From assembly GCA_000711775.1 (NCBI GenBank), contig ARYC01000254.1, positions 62,001 to 126,000 on the forward strand: a stretch of 64,000 nucleotides of DNA. The letters run 5' to 3'. A program made the position numbers and the translations under genes. Shown piece after piece: positions 1 to 13,220 of this stretch. The DNA comes from Oxytricha trifallax (Eukaryota > Ciliophora > Spirotrichea > Sporadotrichida > Oxytrichidae). The stretch's first letter is position 1. Each line of letters opens with the position of its first letter. Below the pieces are notes generated by a model. The model had not been told where the DNA came from, ran no database searches, and was given only the letters and a program-made list of their open reading frames with translations.

Positions 1-2202
1 ATAACAGAGTTTATTGCTTTATTTTTAAATAATTTATTATATTGAAACGCATCATATTTTATAGTAATAATAATAATACAAAATAAAATTAATCTAATTT
101 ACTAATTATAATATATTTATTCATAATCACTGAATTGATTTATAATAATTAAAATAATTGAAGTTTTTATAATTTTAATTCAATGTATAAATGCAATGAT
201 TGTGGAATTATGGAGAATCGTCTCTATTGCTATAGTGAAACTCTAAAATATAACTCAAATATAATTTATTTAGGATTATAAAAAATTAAATAATTAAAAA
301 AGACATTTATTAGTATATTTATTCTTTAAGATTAATTGATGTTTATCAATTTAATTAATGGAATAATTAAAATTTTAAATAAATATTGAGCAAGATCAAT
401 AAATATTTATAATATGAAGTGATTTAACATAGTAAATAATTAAATGTAATCAAACAGATAGAACTATTAAATAAACTTAAAATAAAAAGATTTGAAGTTT
501 TTTATTGGATTTTTTACAAATCTTTTATTCTTTTAAAATATGAATGCAATAATGCTTATGTGTTTAGAAATACTCGGTGGATGTACTCTGAGGTTGAAAT
601 TAATTAATTGAAATTTCTTTGTACTTAATGTTACTATAAAAGAATTTTACTTCATTAGCCTATATAATAAGAAATTTAGCTTTAAATTAAAAAAGTTGGG
701 GTGAAAGTTTTATAGCTTATGTTATGATAAAATTTAGGGAAGTTTTCTTGCCTATAAAAATTTATAATTTGTTTAAAAATTTTTCACTTAAAAAATTTTG
801 ATTACAACAAATAGAAATGTCAATTGGTACAAAGATTTACTATTTTGATAAATATAATCGATTTTTGCTATTCCTTTTATCTTTCTTTAAATTTTCATGT
901 TTGTTTTAAAAAAATTATTCAATTTTAATAGAGTTTTTCTAAATTAAAAATTTATCCATAATTTTAATCTTAATCAACAACAAATTATAATATTTTTGAA
1001 GTTATTATATGCTTAACTTATGCATATAACAATTATTTTATAGAATAATAGATTATTTATCATTTTTTTTTGTGAATAAAATATTGGCTAGAATTTATTT
1101 ATATAATTATTAATTGCCCAGTAAAGTTCCTCGTGGCTAGGAATCTTCCCCCCAATAAGTATAAGAGAAGAATTAATTAAAGATGAAGGAATATGAAATA
1201 TATTAAAAGTATATTGATGTTGATAACTAATTAAAGACACAATTTTAAAATTATTAAACTTTAATAAAAGTTGATTTATAAAATCTATATGAAAAATTTT
1301 AAAATGATATCATTTATATACAATTAAATTGGATATTTCTAGTAAAAAGTAAACTTTTAATTATTTCGTTTATAATATATTAGACAATAAAATGTCACAA
1401 ATGGAAATAAATATTACTTTATCTTAATGATTTTATAAAATTGCTTATTAAAACTATATTTGCCATTATTATTTCTACTTTTGCAATATTTTGAAGTCTC
1501 TTAATGATTAATATTAGTAATTTGTTTCAATGCTATAAATGTAAATTTCTAATGAAATTTCTTAAAATAAAATTGAATGCACTAAAATATAAGAGTCTAA
1601 GTAAAATTTCATTTAACAAAACGAAAGTTTGATCGAATGTGGGAAATTTTTAACTCAAGAGATTAATGAGTTCTTTAATAAGTCAATTAGTTATTTACAA
1701 TTAGATGAGAAAGAAAGTCTAATGGCTTTTATAGAAAATTTGCTAAATTAATAGCATGAAGATCCTTAAAATTTGATTAATAATTTATAATGAAAATTCT
1801 TTAAATTTCATTTTTTTTCTTTTTTAAGATATTTTATATATTTATATTAAAACAAACATATTAATTTAATGAATGAATGAATTCTTTAAGAAACTTTATC
1901 AATTGTATTTAATTTTTCTTAAAAAATTATAAGTATGATTTAAGATAAACTTGATTGAATAAATATAAATACTTTTATATATTAAAAATTAAAAGACTAA
2001 CGAGCTACAGGATTTAAATAAACTATCTCAATTATAAAATTGCATTTTATTTAGAGAATATCAAATATCAATATATTAATGTTAAATGTTTTTAGTTTTA
2101 TCAATTTTAATACAAAATTAATTATAGAAATAAAATTTAAATATATAATCTTGAACTCAGAGAAAAAATATTAAATATGTATTATGAATTTCAATTAAAT
2201 TT
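1..2202. other. AT-rich spacer, no gene seen
   Basis: No frame with paralogue support was found on either strand. A G-rich stretch near 692-705 and a C-rich stretch near 1148-1157 face each other about 465 bp apart and recall the poly-G/poly-C ends of the element at 18272-18723, but the match is short. Confidence 0.5.
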
Positions 2203-3466
2203 TCAATGATTCTTTGAATCTTATATCTATTAAAATATTATTAATATTTCATTATATAAACTTTCTTTCTCCAAAGCATTTAAGTTTATTATCTGACTTG
2301 CAAATTAATTCTAACTATCATTTAGAGATAAATTTCCACCACTTATCTAATTTTGGTTTGCTTAAATAAATTGGTTCTATAAGTTCCCTAAATCTTATTA
2401 ATTTTACTTAATATTGATTAGCATTTAAAACATATTATCCATTTAAACCTACATATCGTCTTATTCAATATCTAATAAAGATTCTATAATTTAATCTTTG
2501 TTATCTTATATTATTTTTGTTACATCTATATTAAATAAATTTTTAATTTAATCTTGTTTTGACTATAATTTCTCAATAAAATTTATTTAATCTCTGATAC
2601 ACTTCAAATAATAATCCATGTCATCATATTATTCTTTAGCTTATAATGTTTCAGTATATTAGTAATACTTGGTGATTACAATTTTCATATTGCAATTAAT
2701 GCAAAGATATTAGCTATAATTTGAAGCATTAAATTTGACAATTAAAACTGTAGTTTTAGAAATAGCCAAGTAGAGGGGCAGATTAAATTTTTTATCAAAA
2801 ATTTTAAGAAAATTAAAAAAACACTTAAACACTGAAATATCATATTATAGCTTGATGAATAGGACATTTATGCTTCTTAAATCTTTAAAAAACCTTTTTA
2901 ATAAGTATTAACTTAGTATTAATTAGAAATTAACAATAAGTTATATAGAAAAATGAAAAGTTTGAAATATTATACTTTCCTAATTTATATTGTAATATTG
3001 TCAATAATTACTCTAATTCCTATTATATTCAATTGTAGTAACTCTCATAGCTACTATATTATTATATTTGAAAATTTTTTTATATCGGTTAAAACCTTAA
3101 ATTATACCCGTGTTACAAGGAATCATTAAGGATATTGATGTTTTCATTAAAGAATAAGGAAAAAAAATATTTTAAAAATTCTAATTTTTACATTTAAACT
3201 TATTGTTAATTCCTAATGAATACATTGTAAATACTGATGAAATAGGTTCTGTAAACGAATTTTAAAAATATTTCTAAAGGCTTTATAGTCTGATTTAAAT
3301 GGCTTTAATAAGTTATTTCAAGGTTTTAGTGATTTTCAGATAATTTAAATATTATAAAGATAAAATTTTATCTGCCCCTCCAAGGGTTATTACTCGTAGT
3401 TTTAAATAGAATATCATAATCGAAAGAAAAGCAATTATCACACTTTTATTTCCTTTCAAAATTCAT
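2203..3466 (-). CDS. array gene copy 1, split by a 637-bp insertion
   Basis: The first 24 codons lie at 3396-3466 (Met start, C-x2-C at residues 9/12) and the remaining roughly 180 codons at 2203-2758, separated by an element with 9-bp target duplications. Both parts keep the same phase across the duplicated bases, so removal of the element plus one duplicate would leave a continuous frame. TAA and TAG are Gln; TGA at 2203-2205 stops. The 3' part aligns along its length with the gene at 7688-8305, including the motif Y-L-C-I-N-C-N-M and the E-K-E-x-L-Y-x-E-I-L region, but lacks the N-P-Q tail. A zinc-binding module followed by a helical rod is inferred; function unknown. Confidence 0.7.
2759..3395. 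mobile_element. 637-bp MITE-like insertion in array gene copy 1
   Basis: Imperfect terminal inverted repeats of about 29 bp share the core GAGGGGCAGAT. Identical 9-bp duplications GTAGTTTTA flank it at 2750-2758 and 3396-3404. No transposase frame is apparent. It sits in the 5' part of an array gene in a position where precise loss would restore the frame, so it could be an ordinary non-autonomous transposon, an IES derived from one, or both. Confidence 0.75.
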
Positions 3467-5824
3467 TTTTTTTATTATTATAATTTGAATACTTAATTTA
3501 ATTATTATAATACAAATTAATCAATAACTTTGATATTTTATTATATTTTTAAATACTATTGTTTTAATAACTAAAAAAATTCGATTTTAAAGAAAATAAA
3601 AGTAAACTAAAATAAAATAAATACGTCAGCCTTATAGTTATTTCATAGTTCTAAAATAAGGTTTCTTTTTTTGTAAAAAATATATAATTTCCTGTAATTA
3701 GCATTAAGGAAAGTTATAATTATTAAGAAACGAGATTAGTATATTTTTCTTATAAAACTTTTATTAATAATTCATTAATTATATGTTTAGATTTTTTTAA
3801 ATAATTAAACAATTGATAAATATCAAATGGACAGAATCAATTTTAACTTAAAAAATATAATCTTATTCTAAAAATATAAATATTTACTAAAATCTTATTT
3901 CTGATTTCAAACACTATAATTAAGGGTTAAAGATTTTCTATTTTGAATAAATTATTCTCAAATATTTATATATTTTTATAAGACAAAAAAAACTAGCAAT
4001 AAATATTATCAAAAAACAAATTATAAAATATAAATAAAAATAACTTTATTTTAAGCAATGTACTTATAATTATCTTTATTTATTTTAGATATTAAATTAA
4101 TCTAGTATGTCAATCTCTTATCAATTTTAGTCATTAATTATCCAAGCCTTAAAAGCCATGGTATACATTAATATAGATTTATTATTATAAATTCTTAATC
4201 GAGATATGAATTGAGTTCTTTGTAAAATATGGATCAAGAATTCTTTTGCAAATAAAATTATAATTTTCTAAAATTATTGTCATTTTTCCTACCGAGTACG
4301 CTACTATAAATATTTTCACTTCAATCTTTATTTTAGATTGTCTTTAAATAAAGACTAAAGTATCTGGGTTAGTTGTTAACTGTCATGTTTCAATTGTTTG
4401 AGCTCATTCAATTTAATTTAATAAAATTTCAACAATTCAATAATAACTGAACAATAACTAGAATATTTTACTCAAAATTTAATACAAAAGGTCGTGGAAA
4501 ATAGATAGCTTGAAATCAACTACTTAAGATATAAAATAGAAAATCAATTGTGACCAAAACCAGAGTATATAGCTATTTAATTTTCTCTCTAAATACACTT
4601 AATCAATGTTTCTTTGATAAATTTAAATTAATAAAAATGGTACACTTAAAATATTTTAATAAAACAATTATAGATTAAGAAATATTATTAAAAAATTGCA
4701 ATATCTCTGTTGAGATTTTACTTCTATTAAAATGATGTTATATCACTTATAAATTATGAATAATTTTAAGTGATTAATATAATAAGTTTATTTATGGAAT
4801 ATAGAAAGCTAAGAGATGCTTATAATAAAAATTAAAAAATGTTTATAAGCTGAATAGTATTTTATAATTTAGGTAAAATAAAACTAATCTTACAAAATTA
4901 AAAATTACTTTCTTAGAATATATCAACATATCAGAAATAATTTGATGACTAAATTGATATAGAATGATTTAATTAGAAAATTTAAAATAAGTAAAAAATT
5001 ACATTTAATGACATTTAGTGAATCAATATTTTGATAGTTAAAGAGGCCACATTTGATGCTTCTTGGTATAAATTTAAAAAATTGGGCATTCCTTTTACGA
5101 AAAATATAATTTAGTTAATAATTCATTTTAAGTGCAATCTCTGATCATTGATGCCTTATCATTAATTTAAAACAATTAGACTTGATAAATAAATAAATTA
5201 ATTATACATAAACATTTGTCTTAATAAATTTAGGTTTAGAATTAAAAATATGAAAGTATTTTACAAATGAAACTATCATATCATCAATTAATATAAAGTT
5301 ATATGTATTTCTTTTAAATCATGCTCTAAAATTCAAATAAATACTACGGGGCAAAATTATTCTGAAAGGATTGATAATTTAATACATTAATTTCATTTGA
5401 ATCATTAATTTTTATTGAATTACATCAAAATATAAACAATGTTTTAAATATTTTATTGAAGTAAAAATAGTCGATTCTCTAAAAGTCAAGAATATTTTAT
5501 CAGTACATTAATATTTAACATTGTATATTTTATAATTAAAATATTTATTTTATATTTTTATAGTCATTTTGATTAAATATAACTCAATAAATTATTACTA
5601 AATCTATAAGCATTTATTGACAAAAAAAGATGTCTCAATCAATTAACAAATGGTAGAGTCAATATATATATATATATATATAAAATTAAACTCAATACTA
5701 GACATTTCAATAGAGCATATAGAGATGTGGTTATGTAAGACAAACTTCAGAGTACTCAACATGTTCCATTAGTGTATTTTGAGTGATTAAATTAAATACT
5801 ATTACTATACATCTCACTTTAAAC
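3467..5824. other. AT-rich spacer
   Basis: No gene recognised. A plus-strand open frame near 5003-5149 has a locally better composition (it contains W-Y-K-F-K-K-L-G-I-P-F) but is too short to count. A TA dinucleotide run lies at 5662-5682. Confidence 0.5.
5662..5682. repeat. (TA)n microsatellite
   Basis: About ten uninterrupted TA units in the spacer. A second, longer run lies at 27532-27558. Confidence 0.9.
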
Positions 5825-5902
5825 CTATTAATATACCCTAACACTAAAAGATTTTCTATTAAAAAGCACATATAACCCATTAAGGGGTTTAGGGGTTTTA
5901 TG
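5825..5902. mobile_element. solitary TBE-like terminal repeat
   Basis: Read on the minus strand from 5902 this runs AAAACCCCTAAACCCCTTA, followed by a match to the TBE terminus at 58962 through the GTGCTTT and GGGTATA blocks. It has the orientation of a right-hand TBE end, but no inner TBE gene and no partner terminus were found to its left. It is probably a remnant, or a diverged TBE relative. Confidence 0.5.
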
Positions 5903-6130
5903 TGGCACATAAGAAAATCCTTTAAAATTTCACATTTATAACACTTTTTTTATTATTAACTCATCATTTATAATAGTATAAATATTATTAAAATTATTAT
6001 AAAATCTAAATTAAGTTTTTCTTAAATAACTGATTAAAAAAAAAAATAATATTTATATTTAACTTCTTATAGTAGTATTATGAATATTTAGAATTAATAG
6101 TATCAAGAAAATTTAAATTTAATTATTTTT

Positions 6131-6802
6131 TCATATATTTTATGGATTAAACTGTTCAGGCAACATCCTGTGAATAATTTCATAGATCTCTACTTTCTCC
6201 TTAAGTTTGAGTTTTTCAATTTGCAAATTATAGAATTTATTAGCATCTTCAATCGACATGATGGAGCTTTAAAACAGTGCTTTATTTGTATCGATAAATT
6301 ACTCTTTTGCTTTAAATATCTCAGTTATTTTCCCCTTAGTCGAAGTGATATCCTCTGTTACCTTGCTTTAAAGATTAATAATGAATTCTTCATGAACTTA
6401 ATCTAATGATTTCACAACAGCTTCTTAAGAATCTTTAATTTTGGTTTCAATCTCAATATTAAACAATGATTACATTTCGACAGATTGTTGAAGTATTTAC
6501 TTTGTAAAATCTTAATATTTTTAATAAATCTGATAATCTTTGAGCTTTTCATTTTATTAAGATTCAAATTCCTCCATTTATCTTTAAATTTCTTTGTATA
6601 CACATGATTCGGTTATCAATTTTTTATCATAGCAAGGAGTACATAAAAAAGATATGGGAATAATGTGCTTCTATTAAGAAAAATCTCATGTACCACTATA
6701 GAATATTTTTGGATCATCGCAATTGTATCTTATTCTACCATAACATAGCAAAGTGTCCTAGCTTGATTTGCATTAATTGCACTTATATTTTGTTTAGCTC
6801 AT
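6131..6802 (-). CDS. array gene copy 2, with TGA at the invariant Trp
   Basis: The frame runs 223 codons and is intact except for one in-frame TGA at 6686-6688, codon 39. That is exactly where paralogues have the invariant Trp after the C-D-D-P motif. Cysteines are at 8, 11, 20 and 28, with the second C-x-x-C following. The rod region has the usual heptad-like charge pattern, and the C-terminus is L-P-E-Q-F-N-P-Q-N-I. The start Met aligns with paralogue starts. Either TGG mutated to TGA in a decaying copy, or TGA is read through here. Most array Trp codons are TGG, which favours a nonsense change. Confidence 0.75.
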
Positions 6803-7687
6803 TCTTGATATTAATATTTATTTTCATTAATTTTTTTAAATAACTTATATATTTTTAAATTACCATTAAATTAAATATTCTTTATAGATATGTTGATTAC
6901 AATATTTGTTTTTTATTTAGTATTATTATTTTATCTTGAACTGCTAATCATAATATATATTTTATAATTAAAGATGTAAATTAAAATAATACCTGATTTA
7001 CATTTATATCTCTTATTTATAGTCAATTCTGATTTATATTTTAGAATTCTATTAAAATATTTAGTTATACTTTTAATTTTTTTTACTGAAATTCTTTTCA
7101 AGTCTAGAAAAGTTATTGTAATTTTATTTAATTTATTTCGTATTGTTGAGTATTTTATATAAATCTGCTATAGTTCTTAAATTTTGTGAAAAGATATAAA
7201 TTTAAATTCTAAATAAAAATCGCAGATAAACTTTATTCTTATTCTAATAGATTTAATTACTTATTTTTAATTAATAAAATTACAATAATTCCTGTAATGA
7301 GCTATTGAATTTAATTATTTCTACACGATTAAATTCAATAAATAATTTCATTTAGTTTTCAAAAGTGATATAAAATTAATTTTAATATAAATTGTAATGT
7401 TTTAATTAATAAATGACAATAAATCAGATTAAATAAAAATAATTTCAAGATACAAATGTTCTATATATTTGCGTTTTGACATTTATTATAAACAAATTGC
7501 TTTAACACCTATCAATTTGAAATATTGAATCAATAATGACAATTTAATATATAATTTCATTTTTCATTTAGTACTTTTAATATCTATAGACAGTAATAAA
7601 AAAAAAATTAACATATTTTATAAGAAAATTATTTATGTTAGTTTAAATCATTGAATTCTACTTTTAAATTTATTAACTAGATCTTTA
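6803..7687. other. intergenic spacer, nothing recognised
   Basis: AT-rich, with no supported frame, repeat or RNA. Confidence 0.5.
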
Positions 7688-8305
7688 TCAATAATTTTGA
7701 GGATCTAAATTGTCAGGAACAAATTTAAGAATTTCTTGGTAAAGCTACTCTTTCTCTAAAACATTCAAGTTCGCAATCTATGTCTAGAAGAATTACTGTG
7801 AGTCATTTAATGATAATTGCCCATCATTAATCAAATTTTAATTGACTCTAATGAATTAATTCTTTAAATTCACTAAGTTTTATTCTTTTGCCTTCAAATT
7901 GTTTAAATCCAAGAGCATTTTATCCAATAAATGCTTCATTTCCTAAACCTAAATATCATCTAATGATTCACAAATGTCACTTTTATAATCTGAAATTAAT
8001 CCTGTGATATCTATGTTGAATTACGATTAAATCGCAGCTTAATTTAACTATAATTTCTCAATGCAATTTACCTATTATCTGATAGATTTCAAATACAAAT
8101 TAAAATCATCCTCTTGTTCTTAAATTTAAGAAATGTCGATTTGATCATAGTATTAAGAAATAACGGTTTTCATATTGCAATTAATGCAGAGATAATTGTA
8201 GTTGTTATATCGATAGTAATCATTTTTTTGTACTCTCTCGCCAGTAAGGAATAGGAAATCTTTTAATTATTAGCAAGATGAGCATTGTAATTTATTATAG
8301 TTCAT
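7688..8305 (-). CDS. array gene copy 3, short-loop subtype, intact
   Basis: The frame is complete at 205 residues. The cysteine module is compact: C-x2-C at 8/11 and C-x2-C at 40/43 (L-C-I-N-C), without the C-D-D-P/Trp segment found in most copies. A long Gln-, Asn- and Lys-rich helical region follows, and the end is V-P-D-N-L-D-P-Q-N-Y. The closest relative is the interrupted copy at 2203-3466, which places the two as a local duplication. The start is the first Met upstream of the first C-x2-C. Product unknown; a metal-binding, oligomerising protein is inferred only from the layout. Confidence 0.85.
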
Positions 8306-8639
8306 ATAAATTTTATTATTATAATAGTTTATGTTTCAATTAATTTATATATTAAATACAATCATTATTATTTATTATTTATACAAATGAAAAACCTATT
8401 AATTAATATTACTTTGATCATTTTTATAGATAATTATTTCAAGATTAATTGTTTTATAGGAGACTAGTTATTTGAAGTTATAATAATACAAAATTAAAGA
8501 ATTAATTACGATTACATAAATATTATATGTCAATACATTTAGATATATAATATTAATTTATTGTTAACTTTATAACTTTAATTGAAATTATTCAAATTGA
8601 GTGTATCCTGTCATAATCTAGCTGAACTATTGAATATTC
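8306..8639. other. intergenic spacer, nothing recognised
   Basis: AT-rich; no feature found. Confidence 0.5.
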
Positions 8640-9020
8640 CATAAAAATGATAATTTATGTTTTTCTTTAATATATAAAGTGCCTATATATTTATCAAGTA
8701 ATTGATCAATATCTTTCAGGTTGAATTTTTCACTGTTTATTAAATTTTTTATTTATGAAAGATTTCCCTGTATATACAATTTAAGACTCTGATTCTCTGC
8801 TTTGATTAATAACTTCTTAAATTTTAGTCTACTAAATTTCAATAATATCAAAGTATAATTCATTAAGGGAAGTTGAAACATTTATTAATAGCTCATTATA
8901 GAGACTTTATAAATTGAATTTCATGGTATTTATATATTTTTTTAATTTACTCAAAATGAAGCATATAAACAATGAATAATTCTTAAATTTTTCATATATC
9001 TTCATTTATCTCTTTGAATT
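8640..9020 (-). pseudogene. array gene remnant, relative of copy at 9706
   Basis: The middle of the rod region aligns with the intact neighbour at 9706-10359: both have S-L-N-E-L-Y-x-D-I-I-E or close variants and an S-x-E-S-x-S-Q-I block. The frame then meets several TGA codons towards its 3' end, and no N-terminal cysteine module is left upstream. This is a truncated, decayed duplicate of the next gene; its exact limits are uncertain. Confidence 0.6.
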
Positions 9021-9705
9021 TTTTTAATATTTTTTATTGTGAGAATGAATTTTAATATTAGAATGATTCAAGATAACCTTAAAAAAGCACTACTCTTTGC
9101 TTTAAAATAAAATTCTTAACTCTTAATATATTAATAAACACAATTAGAGTCTTTGAAAACTGATGGATTATCAGAAGAACTAGTTTTTGGTATCGAAAGT
9201 CAAAAGTATGAAGTAATATCTAATAAATATTAATTTCCAATAAACTTTAAATAATAATAACAACTAGATTATGAATAAAATCTAAGACTTATAATTATAG
9301 ATTTCTATTTTATTGCATTTTTATTAGTTTACGCTCATTTTAAAACAGACCAGTTTGCATAGAAGATAATGAAATTATTTTGATAATTAAATTAGATTTC
9401 TCTTGATAATTTATTAGTACCTTTTTTATGAATTTAATTAAGTAGTTAAAAATAAGAAAAATTATAATTTTAGTTTTTTAATAAACAATTTTTTGATTTT
9501 ATTTATTAATATTAATAATTCTAAAAAAGATATTTTTCATTATAAATAATTATATAATAAGTTATTTTTATTTAATATATTTCACAATTTTTCATCAGTA
9601 TTATTTTAACAAAGGAAACATTTTGAAAAATGATATATTTTAATGAGAAAATTAATGTTAAAAGATTAAATAAAATAAAATTTCTCAAATTTATGTCTTC
9701 TTATG
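9021..9705. other. intergenic spacer, nothing recognised
   Basis: AT-rich; no supported frame. The missing 5' part of the preceding remnant was not found here. Confidence 0.45.
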
Positions 9706-10359
9706 TCATTATAAGTAATCTAATGATTCTTCCATATCATTCAGAAATGCTTCTTTTTATTCTATAAATAGCTGTCCTATCTGTTTTTCAAAAAATTTAT
9801 CCATATCCTCCATGTTGTATTTGCCGTCTTTAATTAATTTTTTGTTTAATTTGATAAATGTTTCCTTAGATTTGATAATCTAAGACTTTGATTCTTTGCT
9901 TAAATCAATATCCTCTTTAACCTTAAACTTAATCGTTTCAATAAAGTCTAAATATAATTCATTTAAAGAAGCAGATACATCGTTTTATAACTCACAATAA
10001 AGCAATTATAAATCAAATTTTCCAAAAAATTCACTATTACAATGAAAATCATAATCGAATTTAGTGTTTAACGAAGCAAATAAATCATATCTTTCAAAAT
10101 CTTTATTCAAATCTTCGATTTCTACTTCCAAAGACTCTTATTTTTTCTAAAATATGCTTTGAATTTTAGGATGGCCCCACATTATCTTGTAGTAACAATC
10201 TTCACAAACTAATTAAAATTCATTGCTATCAATATCCGAGTTATCCCATTTTGTTTGCTGAAATTCTAATGGGTCATCACACGGATAATCAATATCGCAA
10301 TAGCACATGAGACTATCTTCCAAACTATTGCATTTATTGCATTTAAACTTTTTACTCAT
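9706..10359 (-). CDS. array gene copy, intact, acidic C-terminus
   Basis: The complete frame encodes 217 residues. Cysteines lie at 7, 10, 19, 21, 27, 52 and 55, with Trp at 38 inside T-K-W-D-N-S. The second half is a charged helical rod rich in Lys, Asp and Glu. It lacks the usual N-P-Q-N tail and ends E-E-S-L-D-Y-L-Q. The remnant at 8640-9020 is its nearest relative. The start M-S-K-K-F-K-C-N-K-C matches paralogue starts. Function is not known; the ordered Cys spacing suggests a structural zinc site. Confidence 0.88.
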
Positions 10360-13220
10360 TATTCTTTTTTATAAATTTAAATAAATTGATTGAAAGTGAT
10401 TTAAAATTATTTGTATATAATTATTAAGATTTGTTAATTATTAAATAAATTTTAATAAATTTTAAATATTCAATTTTTAAAAATTTGAGTCATAGTATTA
10501 AGTTTATGATTGTTTCATTACAAAGAAAACTATATTAGTTTAAATACAGTTAAAACAAATAAGTTTATAAAAATAAAAAATCTCTCTTCCTTTTAATTCA
10601 TTTTTTTAATTAATATTTTATTAAATTTTTATATTTGATTCTTTTATTTCAAGCAATAGTTTTTAAATAGTTTAATTTTAAATATTTTTTTATTTATTTT
10701 TATATAAAATAAAAAATTATTAATTTACTATTTTATTTATTGATCAGAGGGCAAGGTCTAAAAGATTTTATTTTAAATGTATTTTTACATTTATACCTTT
10801 ATATCAAAAGTTAGTGAAAATAATATCTTTTTCAATTTAAATATGCTCTAAATAAACACATTATAAATATTTTAGATTTATATTAAGACAAATAAACAAA
10901 AATTTGTAAATAAAAATATTTATTTAAATACATTCTTTTCTTAATTAAGTATTCAGAATTAGATTTAATATTTTTGGCAGCAATAAGTAATATTTAATCA
11001 ATCAACATCAAAACAATATTTATTTATAATAATTATACTTTTAATCTCTTAAATGATTATCATTCATTATAATCCATAAACACTTTAAATTAGCAACTAA
11101 CATTAAGGTTACTTTAAAATTAGTCAAAAATAATTCAAAATCTTTTAATTTTAGGTACCCCAATAGTCTAGATTAAAAAGAGTTTTGTCTACTATATATA
11201 GTAATCACACTTATTAGTTTCATATTAAGGATATTAAATAGATTGATAAAAAATTATTAAAAATAGTTCAGTTAATAAAATTCAAAAACAAAATGATAGC
11301 TTAAGTACATTAAAAAATATAAAACTAAAATTACTTTTTTCATTTATAATTATTTAGAATAATATTTATATTATTCATATTAATTATAATTTCTCATAAT
11401 AAAAATAGCATCAATTACTATATAAGTTACTATTATTTATTAGAAGTTAATAAAATAATTTTGTTATTAAAACTTTCTTATGCTGTTATTCAATAAGTTT
11501 TATTTAGATTTTAAATTAAATATTTCCAAAGTTCTATGTTTTATTTGATTATTGTTTGAAAATACAAAATCGATATCTAACAATCGCTATTAAATAACAA
11601 TATTTTTAAAAGTAATTAAAACAAATTGATATTTAAATTTATTCCATACTTTCAAAATCAAAAAGATACATATTAATCGGAGTTTCTATAAATTAATTCC
11701 TTGAGCTTTTATTGAGCTTATCCGTAATTTACATATCAAGCTGATTGAGATTAATAAGTTAATATCTTTATCTTCATGCAAGCAACCTTAGAATCTATTA
11801 TATTACTTGCAAAAGTTTATTGAACTTTTGTGACAATAATTTTTAAAAAGAAAATAAAATAATTCTTTAGCAAATTATTTATCGGTTTAATGGAGCAAGG
11901 GTTTGCTTCCATAAAATCACTTAATATGATTAACTTAAAACTCTTTCATTTTTTATTAAACAATTTAAAATTTCAAAACTATTAAACTAATATAATTCTC
12001 AACTGTTAGGTAATTTTTTGGAAAATTAAGAATTTATTATTGAGTTATCTTTAAACAGTTTTATTATCTATTTTTTTTTGCATTATCATTTTAGATTTAG
12101 ATTTTTTATAGATGTACATATTATTGCAAACTTGAGTATTTCCAAATTATTTCTAAATATTCTAAGAAATTTGATTAAATTTAGGCACTTCAACTTCATA
12201 TCCTACATATATAATTCCATTTTTTCAACTTAAAATTCTCTAAATTTTATTAAAGTTATTATTATTTTTTAAGATTTTTTTTTCTTTCTTGTTTTATGTT
12301 GATTTTATTTTTGCTTATTTTATTATATGACCATATCTATTCTTATATTTATTGCTTTCAAAAAATAAATTAATAATACTTCTCAGTGATATATATTTTC
12401 TTTCAAAACAGTAAGTTTATAGCTAGTTGTTGGATGAGAATGTTCTTAATTTTCTTATTTTGATTTTATGATAATTCAAAATTAAGATTATCTTATTAAT
12501 TTAGCACTTTTAACTCTTTGCATTTATAATTTCTGACAAAAAATAATGTTTTATTAATTAATAATAATTTGAAATTTTACAAAAATGAGAATTTTCATTA
12601 TTAATTCTTCAGTATTCAAGTTTTTTTATTTGAAGAAGTTAATATTAAAATATTAAGAATTTTTCATAATTATTTCATATTCAAATAAGTATAATTGCTT
12701 ATTTGCTCATTAGATTTAAACCTATATTTTAAATTTTATTTAATTAGAATTAATTTATAAATTAATTTTATAATAAAAATTTTAAGGATAAACATAAAGT
12801 ATACTTGAATATATTTTAAGAATTCTAGAAAACAAATAAAATTATTAGACTAAAAAATGAAAAATTCGTAAGAAAAAGAAAAAATGAAAAATAATCTTGA
12901 GAATTCTATTTTATAATTGAGATAGTAATTTTAATGATGACTTATATGAGAAATATAGAAATCTTCTTAACATAGATAAATGATTGAGAGTTTAGACAAA
13001 AGTATTATTTCAAGATATTATCAGTTTTTAAAATTGCATGTTTTCACAAGAACATTAAATCTAATTTTGTGATAATAGTAAAGAAAATTAATTTAAAAGT
13101 CAATGGAACATAATTAATTTACTTTTTAAGTTTAAATATTTAATTATTTCAATAACTTAAACCCTTTAATATAAAAAAACATTCAATTTTATAATTTATA
13201 TTTGACACATTTTTTAATTT
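10360..13220. other. long AT-rich spacer
   Basis: No gene recognised. Two minus-strand open frames of about 60-70 codons around 11500-11920 have moderately varied composition but no paralogue, and are within chance expectation when only TGA stops translation. A small hairpin at 11893-11912 (GGAGCAAGGGTTTGCTTCC) is not part of a tRNA. Confidence 0.45.

Noticed and set aside
692-1157. Possible element with G-rich and C-rich ends
   Set aside because: The inverted match is short and interrupted, and no target duplication was visible.
5003-5149. Plus frame containing W-Y-K-F-K-K-L-G-I-P-F
   Set aside because: It is only about 45 codons, with no start and no related sequence in the window.
11893-11912. 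Stem-loop GGAGCAAGGGTTTGCTTCC as part of a tRNA
   Set aside because: No matching acceptor, D or T arms lie around it.
11500-11920. Two minus-strand open frames with moderately varied composition
   Set aside because: Sixty to seventy codons without TGA is near the chance expectation here, and no paralogue or GC shift supports them.
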